Source of the DNA: an uncultured Oscillospiraceae bacterium
Lineage (GTDB): Bacteria > Bacillota > Clostridia > Oscillospirales > Oscillospiraceae
Direction: 5' to 3'
NCBI GenBank assembly: GCA_934565795.1
Contig: CAKTIM010000003.1
Span: 62,001 to 126,000, forward strand
Length of the DNA stretch: 64,000 nt
Part shown: positions 8,041-17,488 of the stretch, one piece after another
Numbering within the stretch: the first letter of the stretch is position 1
Layout of the letters: every line of letters begins with the position of its first letter
Notes under the pieces: model-generated
What the model saw: the letters and a program-made list of their open reading frames with translations, nothing else
Told to the model about the DNA's origin: nothing
Database searches by the model: none
Program-made: the position numbers and the translations under genes

Positions 8041-8112
8041 TATGGTGTGCACAGCGTCCTCCCGCCGTGGAGGGCGGCACAATACAACACCGATTTGGAG
8101 CTTTACAGAAAA

Positions 8113-9426
8113 ATGGATAACAGTCAAACAATCTGTCTGCTGAACGATTCCTTTCCTCCCGTGATCGATGGAGTTGCAAATGCCGTAAAGAACTATGCCC
8201 AGATCATTCACCAGACGGGGCAGGATACCGTTGTGATCACCCCCTCCCACCCCGACAGCGACGATACCGCCTTCCCCTACCCCGTTGTCCGCTATCCCAG
8301 CCTGGATTTTCGCAGGATGACCGGGGGCTACACCGCCGGGATTCCCTTCTCCCCTGCCATCACCCGGCAGCTGGGCGGTCGGAAGGTGGCGCTGCTGCAC
8401 TCCCATTGCCCGGTGATTTCCACCATTCTTGGCCGGGAGCTGCGGCGGGTGGTGGACGCGCCGCTGATTATGACCTATCACACCAAATTTGACATTGAGA
8501 TCAACAAAAAGGTAAAGGGGCGGGCGCTGAAGGCCGGAACCATAAAGGCGCTGGTGCAGAACGTCAGCGCCTGCGATGAGGTGTGGGCCGTCAGTGCCGG
8601 AGCGGCAGAGAATCTGCGCTCCATGGGCTACGAGGGTGAGTGCATCGTCATGCCCAACGGCGTGGATCTGCCCCTGGGCCGGGTCAGCCAGGAGGCCATT
8701 GACCGGGCCACTGCCGGATACGATCTGCCCCAGAGCGTTCCCCTGTTCCTGTTCGTGGGGCGGATCATGTGGTACAAGGGTCTGAAAATCATTGCCGACG
8801 CTCTTGCCATGCAAAAGGCGCTGGGGGCAGAGTACCGCATGGTGTTCATCGGCTCCGGCGCGGAGCAGGAGGAGGTAAAGGCCTACGTTGACCGCTGCGG
8901 CATTGCCGATCGGTGCATCTTCACCGGGCCGATCCGGGATCGGGAGGCGCTGCGCGCCTGGTACTGCCGGGCAGACCTGTTCCTCTTCCCCTCCACCTTT
9001 GATACCAACGGACTGGTGGTGCGGGAGGCGGCGGCCAGCTCCCTGGGGGCTGTGCTGATCGCCGGCAGCTGCGCCGCCGAGGGCATCACCGACGGCGTGA
9101 ACGGACTGCTGATCGAGGAAAATGCCGAGAGCCTCAGCGCCTGCCTGACCCGGGTGCTGCGCAGCCCTGAGATCATGGCCCAGGTGGGCGAGCACGCGGC
9201 CCGGGAGCTTTACATCTCCTGGCACGACGCGGTGCACAACGCCCTGCGCCGCTATGAAATCGTCATTGACCGCTACCGCAGCGGCCAGCGTCCAGCCCGT
9301 CAGGAGCCGATTGAGCAGCTGCTGGAAACCACCGGGATTCTGATGGAGGATCTGGCCCAGCTGCCGCCTCTGCCGCCCCTGCGGCGGCAGGACAAAGAAA
9401 GCGAGGACGCTTCCAAGCGCCTGTAA
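8113..9426 (+). CDS. Glycosyltransferase family 4 (GT-B fold)
   Basis: 437 residues. The N-terminal half has DSFPPVIDGVANAV, the acceptor-side glycine loop typical of GT4 enzymes such as 1,2-diacylglycerol 3-glucosyltransferases, and HSHCP with MTYHTKFD. The C-terminal half has PNGVD, FVGR..WYKG and the donor-site FPSTFDTNGLVVREAAA with the conserved Glu. The last 60 residues are proline- and charge-rich and outside the fold. I use ATG 8113 because upstream starts would overlap the promoter. A branching enzyme follows after 41 bases, so a role in glucan or glycolipid synthesis is likely but not shown. Confidence 0.85.
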   Translation: MDNSQTICLLNDSFPPVIDGVANAVKNYAQIIHQTGQDTVVITPSHPDSDDTAFPYPVVRYPSLDFRRMTGGYTAGIPFSPAITRQLGGRKVALLHSHCPVISTILGRELRRVVDAPLIMTYHTKFDIEINKKVKGRALKAGTIKALVQNVSACDEVWAVSAGAAENLRSMGYEGECIVMPNGVDLPLGRVSQEAIDRATAGYDLPQSVPLFLFVGRIMWYKGLKIIADALAMQKALGAEYRMVFIGSGAEQEEVKAYVDRCGIADRCIFTGPIRDREALRAWYCRADLFLFPSTFDTNGLVVREAAASSLGAVLIAGSCAAEGITDGVNGLLIEENAESLSACLTRVLRSPEIMAQVGEHAARELYISWHDAVHNALRRYEIVIDRYRSGQRPARQEPIEQLLETTGILMEDLAQLPPLPPLRRQDKESEDASKRL

Positions 9427-9467
9427 ACACAAACGTGCTTCCCACTTGACCTGAAAGGAGCCACATT

Positions 9468-11480
9468 ATGTATCGCATTCTGGAATTGAACCCGCAGCTT
9501 GCCCCCTTTGCCGGGGACATTGATCTTCGGATGTTCCTCTACCGCGCCACCAAGGATCGGGTGCTGAAGGAGGGGCAGACGCTGAACGATTTTGCCAATG
9601 CCCACGACTATTTTGGCTTCCACCATGTCCCCGGCGGCTGGTACTACCGTGAGTGGGCGCCGGGGGCCTATCAGCTGTATCTGGAGGGCGATTTCAACGG
9701 CTGGAATCAGACCAGCCACCCCCTGACCGCCGTCGGCAACGGCAACTGGGAGCTGTACCTGCCCGGCGACGACGCCCTGTGGGACGGGTGCAAGGTCAAA
9801 ACCGTGGTGGATGCCAACATGACCCGCACGGAGCACATCCCCCTGTACGCCCGCCGGGTGGTGCAGGATAAGAAAACCGTCACCTTCACCGCAGAGGTGG
9901 TGGACGACTGCAAAAAATTTGACTGGACGGATCAGGATTTCCGGGGCGAGGATTCCCTGTTCATTTACGAGGCCCACGTGGGCATGGCCCAGGAGGAGGG
10001 AAAGATCGGCACCTATCGGGAGTTTGCCGACCGCATCCTGCCGCGCATCAAGCGGGGCGGCTACAACACCGTGCAGCTGATGGCCATCATGGAGCACCCC
10101 TACTATGGCAGCTTCGGCTATCAGGTTTCCAGCTTCTTCGCCGCCTCCAGCTGGTTCGGAAAGCCGGAGGATCTGAAATATCTTATCAACACCGCCCACA
10201 GCATGGGCATTCGGGTTCTTTTGGACGTGGTGCACTCCCACGCGGTAAAGAACACTGCCGAGGGCATCAATATGTTCGACGGCACCACCTGGCAGTTCTT
10301 CCACGACGGAGCCAAGGGAGAGCATCCCGCCTGGGGCACCAAGTGCTTTGACTACGGCAAGACCGGGGTGCTCCACTTCCTGCTGAGCAACCTGAAATTC
10401 TGGATGACGGAATACCATTTCGACGGTTTCCGCTTCGACGGCGTTACCTCCATGCTCTACCATGACCATGGGCTTGGCACGGACTTTAACTCCAACGACA
10501 AATATTTTTCCTTCAATACCCACACCGAGGCCATCACCTATTTGCAGCTGGCCAATGAGCTGATCCGCCAGGTCAACCCCAACGCGGTCACCATTGCAGA
10601 GGATATGTCCGGCATGCCCGGCATGTGTCTGCCCATTCCCGACGGCGGCATCGGCTTCAACTACCGGCTGGGCATGGGCCTGCCGGATATGTGGGTGCGC
10701 ACCGTCAAGGAGCGCAAGGATGAATTCTGGGACATCTTCAAAATGTGGTGCGAGATGTGCATGCGCCGCCCCGGCGAGAAAACGGTAGCCTATGTGGAGA
10801 GCCACGATCAGGCGCTGGTGGGCGACAAGACACTGATCTTCCGCCTGGCCGACGCCGCCATGTACACCGACATGGAAAAGCGCACCCATAACCCGGTGAT
10901 CGACCGGGCCATCGCCCTGCACAAGATGATCCGCCTGTTCACCCTGGCGGGCGGCGGCGAAGCATACCTGAACTTCATGGGCAACGAATTCGGCCACCCG
11001 GAGTGGATCGACTTCCCCCGGGAGGGCAACGGCTGGAGCTTCCACTACTGCCGCCGCCAGTGGAGCCTGCGGGACAACCCCGACCTGAAATACGAATGGC
11101 TGGGCCAGTTCGACGAGGATATGATCCACCTGGCCAAGGACGCCGACCTGTTCTCCATGAGCATGGGCGACCTGCGGCTGATCGATTCCAACCGGCAGGT
11201 GATCGTGTTCTATCGCAAGGGCCTGATCTTCGCCTTTAATTTCAGCCCCTGCAACTCCTATACGGATGTGACGGTCTCCCTGCCCGCCATTGCCAACTAC
11301 ACGGTGGCCCTGTGCAGCGACGACGGCAAATACGGCGGCAACGACCTGATCGCCCACATGACCTACGCCGCCCAGGTAGACGACAAGGGCAACTCCACCC
11401 TCCAGCTCTACCTCCCCGCCCGAACCGCCGTGGTTCTGAAGGAGCAGCCGGTGAAGCTGAAGGGGAAAAAGAAAAAATAA
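9468..11480 (+). CDS. glgB: 1,4-alpha-glucan branching enzyme, GH13_8 (eukaryote-like) type
   Basis: 670 residues: an N-terminal CBM48-like sandwich (FNGWN at about 75-79), the GH13 barrel, and a C-terminal beta domain ending in a lysine run. Catalytic residues are visible: nucleophile D324 in GFRFDGV, acid/base E378 in AEDMSG, and D447 in VESHDQ; DVVHSH is the first conserved region. The text EAHVGMAQEEGKIGTYREF and the overall length match the plant/fungal/animal-like subfamily GH13_8 rather than the 720-residue enterobacterial GlgB. It makes alpha-1,6 branches in glycogen. AAAGGAG precedes the ATG. No glgA, glgC or glgP is adjacent. Confidence 0.93.
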   Translation: MYRILELNPQLAPFAGDIDLRMFLYRATKDRVLKEGQTLNDFANAHDYFGFHHVPGGWYYREWAPGAYQLYLEGDFNGWNQTSHPLTAVGNGNWELYLPGDDALWDGCKVKTVVDANMTRTEHIPLYARRVVQDKKTVTFTAEVVDDCKKFDWTDQDFRGEDSLFIYEAHVGMAQEEGKIGTYREFADRILPRIKRGGYNTVQLMAIMEHPYYGSFGYQVSSFFAASSWFGKPEDLKYLINTAHSMGIRVLLDVVHSHAVKNTAEGINMFDGTTWQFFHDGAKGEHPAWGTKCFDYGKTGVLHFLLSNLKFWMTEYHFDGFRFDGVTSMLYHDHGLGTDFNSNDKYFSFNTHTEAITYLQLANELIRQVNPNAVTIAEDMSGMPGMCLPIPDGGIGFNYRLGMGLPDMWVRTVKERKDEFWDIFKMWCEMCMRRPGEKTVAYVESHDQALVGDKTLIFRLADAAMYTDMEKRTHNPVIDRAIALHKMIRLFTLAGGGEAYLNFMGNEFGHPEWIDFPREGNGWSFHYCRRQWSLRDNPDLKYEWLGQFDEDMIHLAKDADLFSMSMGDLRLIDSNRQVIVFYRKGLIFAFNFSPCNSYTDVTVSLPAIANYTVALCSDDGKYGGNDLIAHMTYAAQVDDKGNSTLQLYLPARTAVVLKEQPVKLKGKKKK

Positions 11481-11504
11481 GCGTTTCTTTCCGATATGAC
11501 CCAT

Positions 11505-11536
11505 CCCCCCAATGCCGGGTACCCGGTATTGGGGGA
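11505..11536 (+). terminator. Hairpin behind glgB, possible terminator
   Basis: A 15-bp nearly perfect stem (CCCCCCAATGCCGGG with CCCGGTATTGGGGG, one G-T pair) with a 2-base gap begins 25 bases after the stop. It has no T run, so it may protect the 3' end rather than terminate. Confidence 0.5.
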
Positions 11537-11681
11537 TTCCCATGCGGCAACATTGCGTAGGGAATATACGAAGCGATATCAGTGGTGGCGGAAGCCGACG
11601 CCTTACCGCCCACCCATGCTTGCAGGGGATCCTTGGGCGAATCCTACAAAAAGGCGAGGTGAAATATGTAAGAACTGACTA

Positions 11682-11710
11682 TTTACAAAGTGTGAACTTT
11701 TTGGTAGTAT
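11682..11710 (+). promoter_or_regulatory. Candidate promoter of the ABC-GH65 operon
   Basis: TTTACA (11682-11687), 17-bp spacer, TAGTAT (11705-11710), about 100 bases before the solute-binding protein start. A second weaker option is TTGTCA at 11749-11754 with TAGGTT at 11773-11778, which would overlap the operator. The interval 11481-11812 holds the glgB hairpin, this promoter and the operator; no gene is seen. Confidence 0.45.
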
Positions 11711-11775
11711 TTAGTTGAACGATAAACCTACTAAATGAACAAAGCGAATTGTCATTAATTGCTGCTTCATGTTAG

Positions 11776-11789
11776 GTTTAACGTAAAAC
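11776..11789 (+). promoter_or_regulatory. LacI-type operator upstream of the ABC-GH65 operon
   Basis: GTTTAACGTAAAAC differs by one base from the perfect palindrome at 24503-24516. It lies between the promoter and the ribosome site of the solute-binding protein gene, where a bound repressor would block transcription. Confidence 0.7.
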
Positions 11790-11812
11790 TTTTAAGAAAG
11801 CAGGATGAAGAA

Positions 11813-13204
11813 ATGAAAATGCGCAAAGTTCTATCCATGATTCTTGCTGCCGCCATGGTGCTTGGCATGGTCGTCTGTGTCGGTGCACAGCAGGCCAAGG
11901 CAGACGGAGAGTCCGGCTCCATTACCCTGGGCATCTGGCCCGAAGATACCCAGACCGAGGCCATCGCGGTACATACCAATTCGTATGTTCCCGCTTTCAA
12001 CGCACTGCATCCCGATGTAGAGGCGATCCCCGCTTACTACAAGTATTCTCCCGACACCTACGTTGCCCTGGCCACCGCCGGCAACGCCCCCACCGTGTTT
12101 GAGTCCTGGTACACCGAGCCTGAAAAGCTGATCCGCAACGGCCTGGTCAAGGACATCACCGACATTCTGGAAGAGCGCGGCTGGCTGGATGCCATGAGCC
12201 CCGCCATCCGTGACCTGCTGTCCGACGAGGACGGCCGCGTCTACGGCATGCCCCGCGACGCCTACTCCCTGGGCCTGATGATCAACATTCCTCTGTTCGA
12301 GCAGGCGGGCCTGGTCAACGAGGACGGCTCCGTCAAGTATCCTACCACCTGGGACGAGGTCTACGAGTACAGCAAGATCATCCGGGAGAAGACCGGCGTT
12401 GCCGGCTTCTGCATGCAGGCTTCCGACGCTGGCGGCGGCTGGCACTGGTCTAACATTGCCTGGAACTTTGGCGCTACCCTGTGCATCCCCAATGAGGACG
12501 GCACCTATACCTCCAACCTGAACACCCCCGAGGCCATTGCCGCTATGGAGTGGGTTCAGAAGATGGTCGCTGACAAGTGCGTCACCGACGATCCCACCCA
12601 GGAAAACTGGGGCACCGGCTTTGACCGCATCGGCACCAGCACCGCCGCTATGTACATCGCTGCCAACGACGCCGTCGATCAGCCCAGCTACCGTGGCATG
12701 AACGCCGACGAGTTCTTCCTGGCTCCCATGCCCGCAGGCCCTGGCGGCCACTTCACCCTGATGGGCGGCACTCCCTACTTCTTCTCCCCCGACGCCACCG
12801 ACGACGAGGTTCGCTGGGCGCTGGATTACCTGGAGATCATGGGCAAGTCCCCCGAGGTCACCGACGCTGCCCGCGACGGCTGGATCGCCGACGCGCAGTA
12901 CCGTCAGGATGCCGGTATCCCCGTCATCCCCGCCTTCCCCGCATGGACTGGCGCTGTGGTCGATGAGCAAAACAAGATCATCGAAGAGTACAGCAACATT
13001 GACATGTCCCTGTGGCAGGCCTACTACGACTTCTCCAAGGAAGAGGGCGCGCTGCGCACTGAGGAGCCCGGCGACACCCAGACCATGTATGCCATCCTGA
13101 ACGGTGTGCTGCAGGCCATCTGCGCCGACCCTGAGAACGTTGACATTCCCGCTCTGATGGAGCAGGCCAATGCCGACTATCAGGCAGTTCTGGACGCCAT
13201 GTAA
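11813..13204 (+). CDS. ABC transporter sugar-binding protein (family 1 extracellular solute-binding)
   Basis: 463 residues from ATG 11813 (AGGA seven bases upstream); the frame extends to 11759 but that part is the leader. A Sec signal peptide is clear: KMRK, a hydrophobic run to about residue 22, and AKA before DGES. There is a Cys in MVVC but no acceptable lipobox (V at -1), so it may be released or held otherwise. The mature part is MalE-like with a periplasmic-binding two-lobe pattern and WHW, MGGTPYFFS segments. It feeds the two permeases that follow; the sugar is probably an alpha-glucoside. The ATPase is not in the operon, so a shared MsmK/MalK-type ATPase is expected. Confidence 0.9.
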   Translation: MKMRKVLSMILAAAMVLGMVVCVGAQQAKADGESGSITLGIWPEDTQTEAIAVHTNSYVPAFNALHPDVEAIPAYYKYSPDTYVALATAGNAPTVFESWYTEPEKLIRNGLVKDITDILEERGWLDAMSPAIRDLLSDEDGRVYGMPRDAYSLGLMINIPLFEQAGLVNEDGSVKYPTTWDEVYEYSKIIREKTGVAGFCMQASDAGGGWHWSNIAWNFGATLCIPNEDGTYTSNLNTPEAIAAMEWVQKMVADKCVTDDPTQENWGTGFDRIGTSTAAMYIAANDAVDQPSYRGMNADEFFLAPMPAGPGGHFTLMGGTPYFFSPDATDDEVRWALDYLEIMGKSPEVTDAARDGWIADAQYRQDAGIPVIPAFPAWTGAVVDEQNKIIEEYSNIDMSLWQAYYDFSKEEGALRTEEPGDTQTMYAILNGVLQAICADPENVDIPALMEQANADYQAVLDAM

Positions 13205-13221
13205 TGAGATAATTCTTCCGG

Positions 13222-13300
13222 GGAGCCGCCGCACTGTCGGCGGCTCCTTGGAGCGTTTCCGAAAGTGCCGCAGCCTATCCGGCATTTTCAGAAGCGCTCC
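13222..13300 (+). promoter_or_regulatory. Two tandem hairpins between binding-protein and permease genes
   Basis: Hairpin 1 is GGAGCCGCCG (13222-13231) with CGGCGGCTCC (13238-13247). Hairpin 2 pairs 13250-13270 with 13280-13300, 18 of 21 positions matching. Neither has a T run. Such hairpins behind a binding-protein gene usually stabilise its mRNA and reduce read-through, giving more binding protein than permease. Confidence 0.65.
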
Positions 13301-13395
13301 TGCGGGCAGCTTCCGTATGCGCCCTGCTTTCCTCTCCCCCGTCTGTGGTAGGGTTGGAGGGAGCTTACGGCAAAATGACACACGAGGTGACAGCC

Positions 13396-14301
13396 ATGAG
13401 TAAACAAACAAACGGACTGCGGCTGCAAAGCGGCAGCCTGCGGCGGAATCTCAGCGCATGGATGCTGATGATCCCCAGCCTGATCCTGTTTGCCTTCTTT
13501 GTATGGGGGCCGCTGATCGATACGGTGAAGATGTCCTTCTACGATACCCGCGGCATTCAAATTACCAAGTTCGTCGGCCTGAAGAATTACCAAAAGCTGC
13601 TGGTGCAGCCAGCCTACCAGATTGCCTGGAAGAATACCGTGAAATATACGGTGTGCTCCCTGTTTGTCGGTCTGGCCGTGCCGGTCATCATTGCCGCGCT
13701 GATTACCGAGGTCTCCTGTGGCCGGGGCTTCTTCCGCATCGCCACCTACTACCCCAACGTGATTCCCTCCATCGCGGCGGTGATGATCTTCACCTTCTTC
13801 TTTGGCACCGGCGACAAGGGTGTGCTGAATATCCTCCTGGCCGAAATCGGCATCGGGCCGGTCAAATTCCTGACCAATGAGAAAACGGTGATTTTCTGGA
13901 TCGTGGTGGCAATGACCTGGAAGGCGGCAGGCTCCACGGCGCTGGTGTATATGTCCAGCATCTCCAGCATCCCCCAGGAGCTGTATGAGGCCGCCACGGT
14001 GGACGGTGCCTCCCCCATCCGCCGGTTCTTCTCCATCACCATGCCCACCATCCTGCACACCGGCAAGACCATGCTGATCCTACAGATTCTGGCGGTGTTC
14101 CAGATTCTGTACGAGCCGATGCTTATGACCCACGGCGGCCCCAACAACGCCAGTATCTCCATTATGGAGCTGGTGTATGAGCTGGCCTTCACCCACATGA
14201 AGTTCTCCCAGGCAGCGGCGCTGTCCGTGGAGGTCTGCATTATCCTGATTATCCTGACCGTGGTTTATTACGCCGTTGCCAACAAGGCAAGCAAGGACTG
14301 A
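13396..14301 (+). CDS. ABC sugar permease, MalF-like
   Basis: 301 residues from ATG 13396, preceded by GAGGTGA; the longer open frame would place that ribosome site inside the gene. Six membrane helices and the cytoplasmic EAA loop are present (YEAATVDGASPIRRFFSITMP, the contact site for the ATPase). It is followed after 14 bases by the partner permease. Function: membrane channel half for sugar import, with the upstream binding protein. Confidence 0.92.
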   Translation: MSKQTNGLRLQSGSLRRNLSAWMLMIPSLILFAFFVWGPLIDTVKMSFYDTRGIQITKFVGLKNYQKLLVQPAYQIAWKNTVKYTVCSLFVGLAVPVIIAALITEVSCGRGFFRIATYYPNVIPSIAAVMIFTFFFGTGDKGVLNILLAEIGIGPVKFLTNEKTVIFWIVVAMTWKAAGSTALVYMSSISSIPQELYEAATVDGASPIRRFFSITMPTILHTGKTMLILQILAVFQILYEPMLMTHGGPNNASISIMELVYELAFTHMKFSQAAALSVEVCIILIILTVVYYAVANKASKD

Positions 14302-14315
14302 GGAGGGAATTTCAT

Positions 14316-15200
14316 ATGCGTCTGTTCCGCAATTACCAGAAAAAAGAGGACGGCGTCATCCGCTTTTACGACGTCAAGTCCCATAAAACGAAATTCTGGA
14401 TCGTGATGATCTTTATCACCTGCTGCCTGATGGCGCTGATCGCCCTGTTCCCGGTGTTCTGGCTGGTGTGCAGCTCCCTGAAAGATCTGACGGAGTATCT
14501 GAGCACCAATCAGATTCTTCCCCAGCACGCGGACTGGGAGGGCTGGATCAAGACCTGGAACGACTTCGGCTTTACCAAGTATTACATCAATTCCGGCATC
14601 TCCGTGGCCGGAGGCGTGCTGTGCGCCGTGTTCTTCAATGGACTGCTGGCCTATGTGCTGGCCATATTGAAGCCCGTGGGGCACAAGATCGTGCTGGCGC
14701 TGGTGATGTGGTGCCTGCTGATCCCGCCCACCACCAGCTTTGTGGCCCTGTTCGTCAACATCAAGAAGTTGGGGCTGACCGGCAGCTTCATCCCCCTGTG
14801 GCTCAGCATGGGCGCCAACGCCTACTGGGTGATCCTCTTCAAGAATTATTTTGAGAGCCTGCCCAAGGACTTCATTGACGCCGCCCGACTGGACGGGTGC
14901 AGCGATTTTCGGGTATTCACCCGGATCATTCTGCCCCTGTCCCGGCCCATTCTGGTGGTGGTGGCCATTTTCGCCATCTGCGCGGCCTGGAGTGACTTCC
15001 TGATGCCCTATCTGCTGCTGGGCGGCACGGACAAGGAGACGGTGATGGTCAAGCTGTTCTCCTTCCAGAATTCCATCAAAACCAATCAAATCGATATCAT
15101 CCGGGCGGTGCTGTACTCCGTGATCCCGCCGACGATCCTGTTCGCGCTCTTCCAGAAGCAGATCATGGGCGGTGTGATGTCCGGCGGAATTAAGGAGTGA
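14316..15200 (+). CDS. ABC sugar permease, MalG-like
   Basis: 294 residues with six predicted helices and the EAA-loop variant DFIDAARLDGCSDFRVF followed by ILPLSRP. GAGGAGG-type site before the ATG. Its last codons carry the ribosome site of the first GH65 gene (AAGGAG at 15192-15197), so the two are closely coupled. Confidence 0.92.
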   Translation: MRLFRNYQKKEDGVIRFYDVKSHKTKFWIVMIFITCCLMALIALFPVFWLVCSSLKDLTEYLSTNQILPQHADWEGWIKTWNDFGFTKYYINSGISVAGGVLCAVFFNGLLAYVLAILKPVGHKIVLALVMWCLLIPPTTSFVALFVNIKKLGLTGSFIPLWLSMGANAYWVILFKNYFESLPKDFIDAARLDGCSDFRVFTRIILPLSRPILVVVAIFAICAAWSDFLMPYLLLGGTDKETVMVKLFSFQNSIKTNQIDIIRAVLYSVIPPTILFALFQKQIMGGVMSGGIKE

Positions 15201-15208
15201 GAGAAAAA

Positions 15209-17488
15209 ATGGGAAAATTTGCAGATCGTTACTTCCAGGTGCACCCCTGGAAGATCATTGAGGCAGGCTTCAACCCGGATTACAGCCAGGTTGCCGAGTC
15301 CATCTTCTCCCTGGGCAACGAATACACCGGCCTGCGGGGTTATTTCGACGAGGGCTACTCCGGCCCCCGGCTCCAGGGAAGCTATCTGAACGGCGTATAT
15401 GAGCGCCGGATGCTGCCCAAATCCGGCTACAAGGGAATGCTCCCCTTTACGGAATTCATGGTCAACACCGTGGACTGGGTATATACCCGCATCAGCAGCG
15501 GGGAGCAAGTGCTGGATCTGGCAAAAAGCAGCTTTACGGACTTCCGCCGGGAGCTGGATCTTCGCACCGGCGTACTGACCCGGCGCTTCGTCTGGCACAG
15601 CGACGAACACACGGCAGTGGAAATCTGCTTTGAGCGCTTTACCTCCATGGAGCAGGAGCAGCTGGTGGGGCAGCGGATCACATTCCGCGCCGTAAAGGGC
15701 CGCCCCGCGCTGCGGCTGCGGGTGGGGCTGGACTTCACCTGCCCCCATGTATCCGTGGGCAGCCCCATGTTCCGTCCGCTGTCTGCCGACGCCGGAGGGG
15801 CCTGCACCGAAATTCTGGCCGAGACCGCACAGACCCGGCAGCAGGTTTGGGCCGGGGCCATCTTCCGCGGCCTGACGGGCACCCATGATGCCTCCACCGA
15901 CGGCATTGCCGCCCTGGAGGCGCGCCTTACCCTGGAGCCGGGACAGGTGCAGACCATTGAGCGGGTAGCCGCGCTGTGCACCGCCCGGACGGAGGCGGAA
16001 AAGCAGACCATGGCCCAGCGGTGCAGCGACGCAAAGCATCTGCTGGCCCAGGCGCGCTATGAACAATTGCAGGCCGCCTCCGCCGCCTGGTGGAAAAATC
16101 AGTGGCAGGTCTCCGACATTGAGATCGACGGCGACCCGGAGAATCAGCAGGGCATCCGCTTCTGCATCTTCCAGCTCCACCAGACCCTGCACACCGCCAA
16201 GTACGGCGCGGTGTTCGGCGCAAAGGGGCTGACCGGCGAGGCCTACAACGGCAACACCTTCTGGGACAGCGAGGTATGCTGCCTGCCCTTCTATCTCTTT
16301 AACAACCCGGAGGCCGCCAAAAGCTTCCTGAAATTCCGCTACGATACCCTGCCGGAGGCCATGGAGCGGGCGGCGGCGCTGGACTGCAAAGGAGCCTTTT
16401 ACCCCATCGCCACCATCAGCGGCCGGGAATGCTGCGACCTGTGGCAGCACGCCAGCTTGCAGCTGCAAGCCTCTACCGGCGTGGCCTACGGCCTGTGGAA
16501 CTACGTCCGCCAGACGGGGGACAGGACGTTCCTCTATGCCTTCGGCAGCCGGATGCTGGTGGAAATCTGTCGGATGCTGGCCACCCGGGGCGACTGGGAT
16601 CCCGTCACCCATCAATACGGCTACTACTGCGTCATGGGGCCGGATGAATTCCAGATGATGGTGCACCACAACGCCTACACCAACTTCATGGGAAAGAAAA
16701 CCCTGCTCTTTGCCCTGGAAACGCTGCGGGCCATGGAGCGGGAGGCTCCCGTCACCTACGCCGCCCTGGGCGTGACCCAGGAGGAGCTGGCGGACTGGCA
16801 GGAGAAGGCGGATAAAATGTATCTGCCCTATGATGAAAAAACCAAGCTCTTTGAGCAGCACATGGGCTACTTCCATCTGCCCCATGTGGACATCAACGCC
16901 ATCCCCACCGCGCAGTTCCCCCTGTATTCCCATTGGTCTTACGAGCGTATTTACCGCAACGATATGGTCAAGCAGCCGGACGTGCTGATGTTCTTCCTGC
17001 TCTATGGCAGTGAATTTACCAGGGAGCAGCTGGAGGCCAACTACGACTTCTACGAGCCGCGCTGCATCCACGAGAGCAGCCTGTCCCCCTCCATCCATTC
17101 CATTCTGGCCTGCCGCCTGGGGCGGCTGGCCAAGGCCGAAAGTCTCTTTGACTTCGCCACCCGGATGGATCTGGACAATTACAACCGCAATACCTGCGAG
17201 GGCCTGCACACCACCTCCATCGCCGGAGCGTGGATGAACATTGTCTGCGGCTTTGGCGGCCTGCGCACCGACGCGGCCACCCTGACCCTGGCCCCCTCCA
17301 TTCCGAAGGGGTGGACGGGCTATTCGTTCCGGGTGTGCACCGGCGGAAGCGTGCTGAAAATTGCCGTCAGCCAGCACAGCGTCACCCTACAGCTGCTTCA
17401 GGGCAGCCCCGTCCGGGCGGTGCTCTACGGAAAGGAAATCAACATTGACACCGCCCCTGCGGTGTTTGCCATGGAGGAGCCGCAATGA
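15209..17488 (+). CDS. GH65 disaccharide phosphorylase, maltose-phosphorylase-like loop
   Basis: 759 residues from ATG 15209; GTG 15197 lies inside the AAGGAG and is rejected. GH65 layout: N-terminal beta-sandwich, linker, (alpha/alpha)6 barrel, small C-terminal sheet. The general acid is E480 in GPDEFQ; the phosphate site is HESSLSPSIHS; the barrel begins with FWDSE. The loop GAFYPIATISGRECCDLWQ resembles the one in lactobacillar maltose phosphorylases (from memory). Such enzymes split an alpha-glucoside with phosphate, inverting to beta-glucose 1-phosphate. Substrate is not proven. Overlaps the next gene by ATGA. Confidence 0.88.
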   Translation: MGKFADRYFQVHPWKIIEAGFNPDYSQVAESIFSLGNEYTGLRGYFDEGYSGPRLQGSYLNGVYERRMLPKSGYKGMLPFTEFMVNTVDWVYTRISSGEQVLDLAKSSFTDFRRELDLRTGVLTRRFVWHSDEHTAVEICFERFTSMEQEQLVGQRITFRAVKGRPALRLRVGLDFTCPHVSVGSPMFRPLSADAGGACTEILAETAQTRQQVWAGAIFRGLTGTHDASTDGIAALEARLTLEPGQVQTIERVAALCTARTEAEKQTMAQRCSDAKHLLAQARYEQLQAASAAWWKNQWQVSDIEIDGDPENQQGIRFCIFQLHQTLHTAKYGAVFGAKGLTGEAYNGNTFWDSEVCCLPFYLFNNPEAAKSFLKFRYDTLPEAMERAAALDCKGAFYPIATISGRECCDLWQHASLQLQASTGVAYGLWNYVRQTGDRTFLYAFGSRMLVEICRMLATRGDWDPVTHQYGYYCVMGPDEFQMMVHHNAYTNFMGKKTLLFALETLRAMEREAPVTYAALGVTQEELADWQEKADKMYLPYDEKTKLFEQHMGYFHLPHVDINAIPTAQFPLYSHWSYERIYRNDMVKQPDVLMFFLLYGSEFTREQLEANYDFYEPRCIHESSLSPSIHSILACRLGRLAKAESLFDFATRMDLDNYNRNTCEGLHTTSIAGAWMNIVCGFGGLRTDAATLTLAPSIPKGWTGYSFRVCTGGSVLKIAVSQHSVTLQLLQGSPVRAVLYGKEINIDTAPAVFAMEEPQ

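Noticed and set aside
11505..11536. Riboswitch between glgB and the binding-protein gene
   Set aside because: Only a simple hairpin is visible and no known aptamer motif; the LacI operator explains regulation better.
9300..11543. 747-codon minus-strand frame opposite glgB
   Set aside because: Mirror of a conserved enzyme gene, and no start context.
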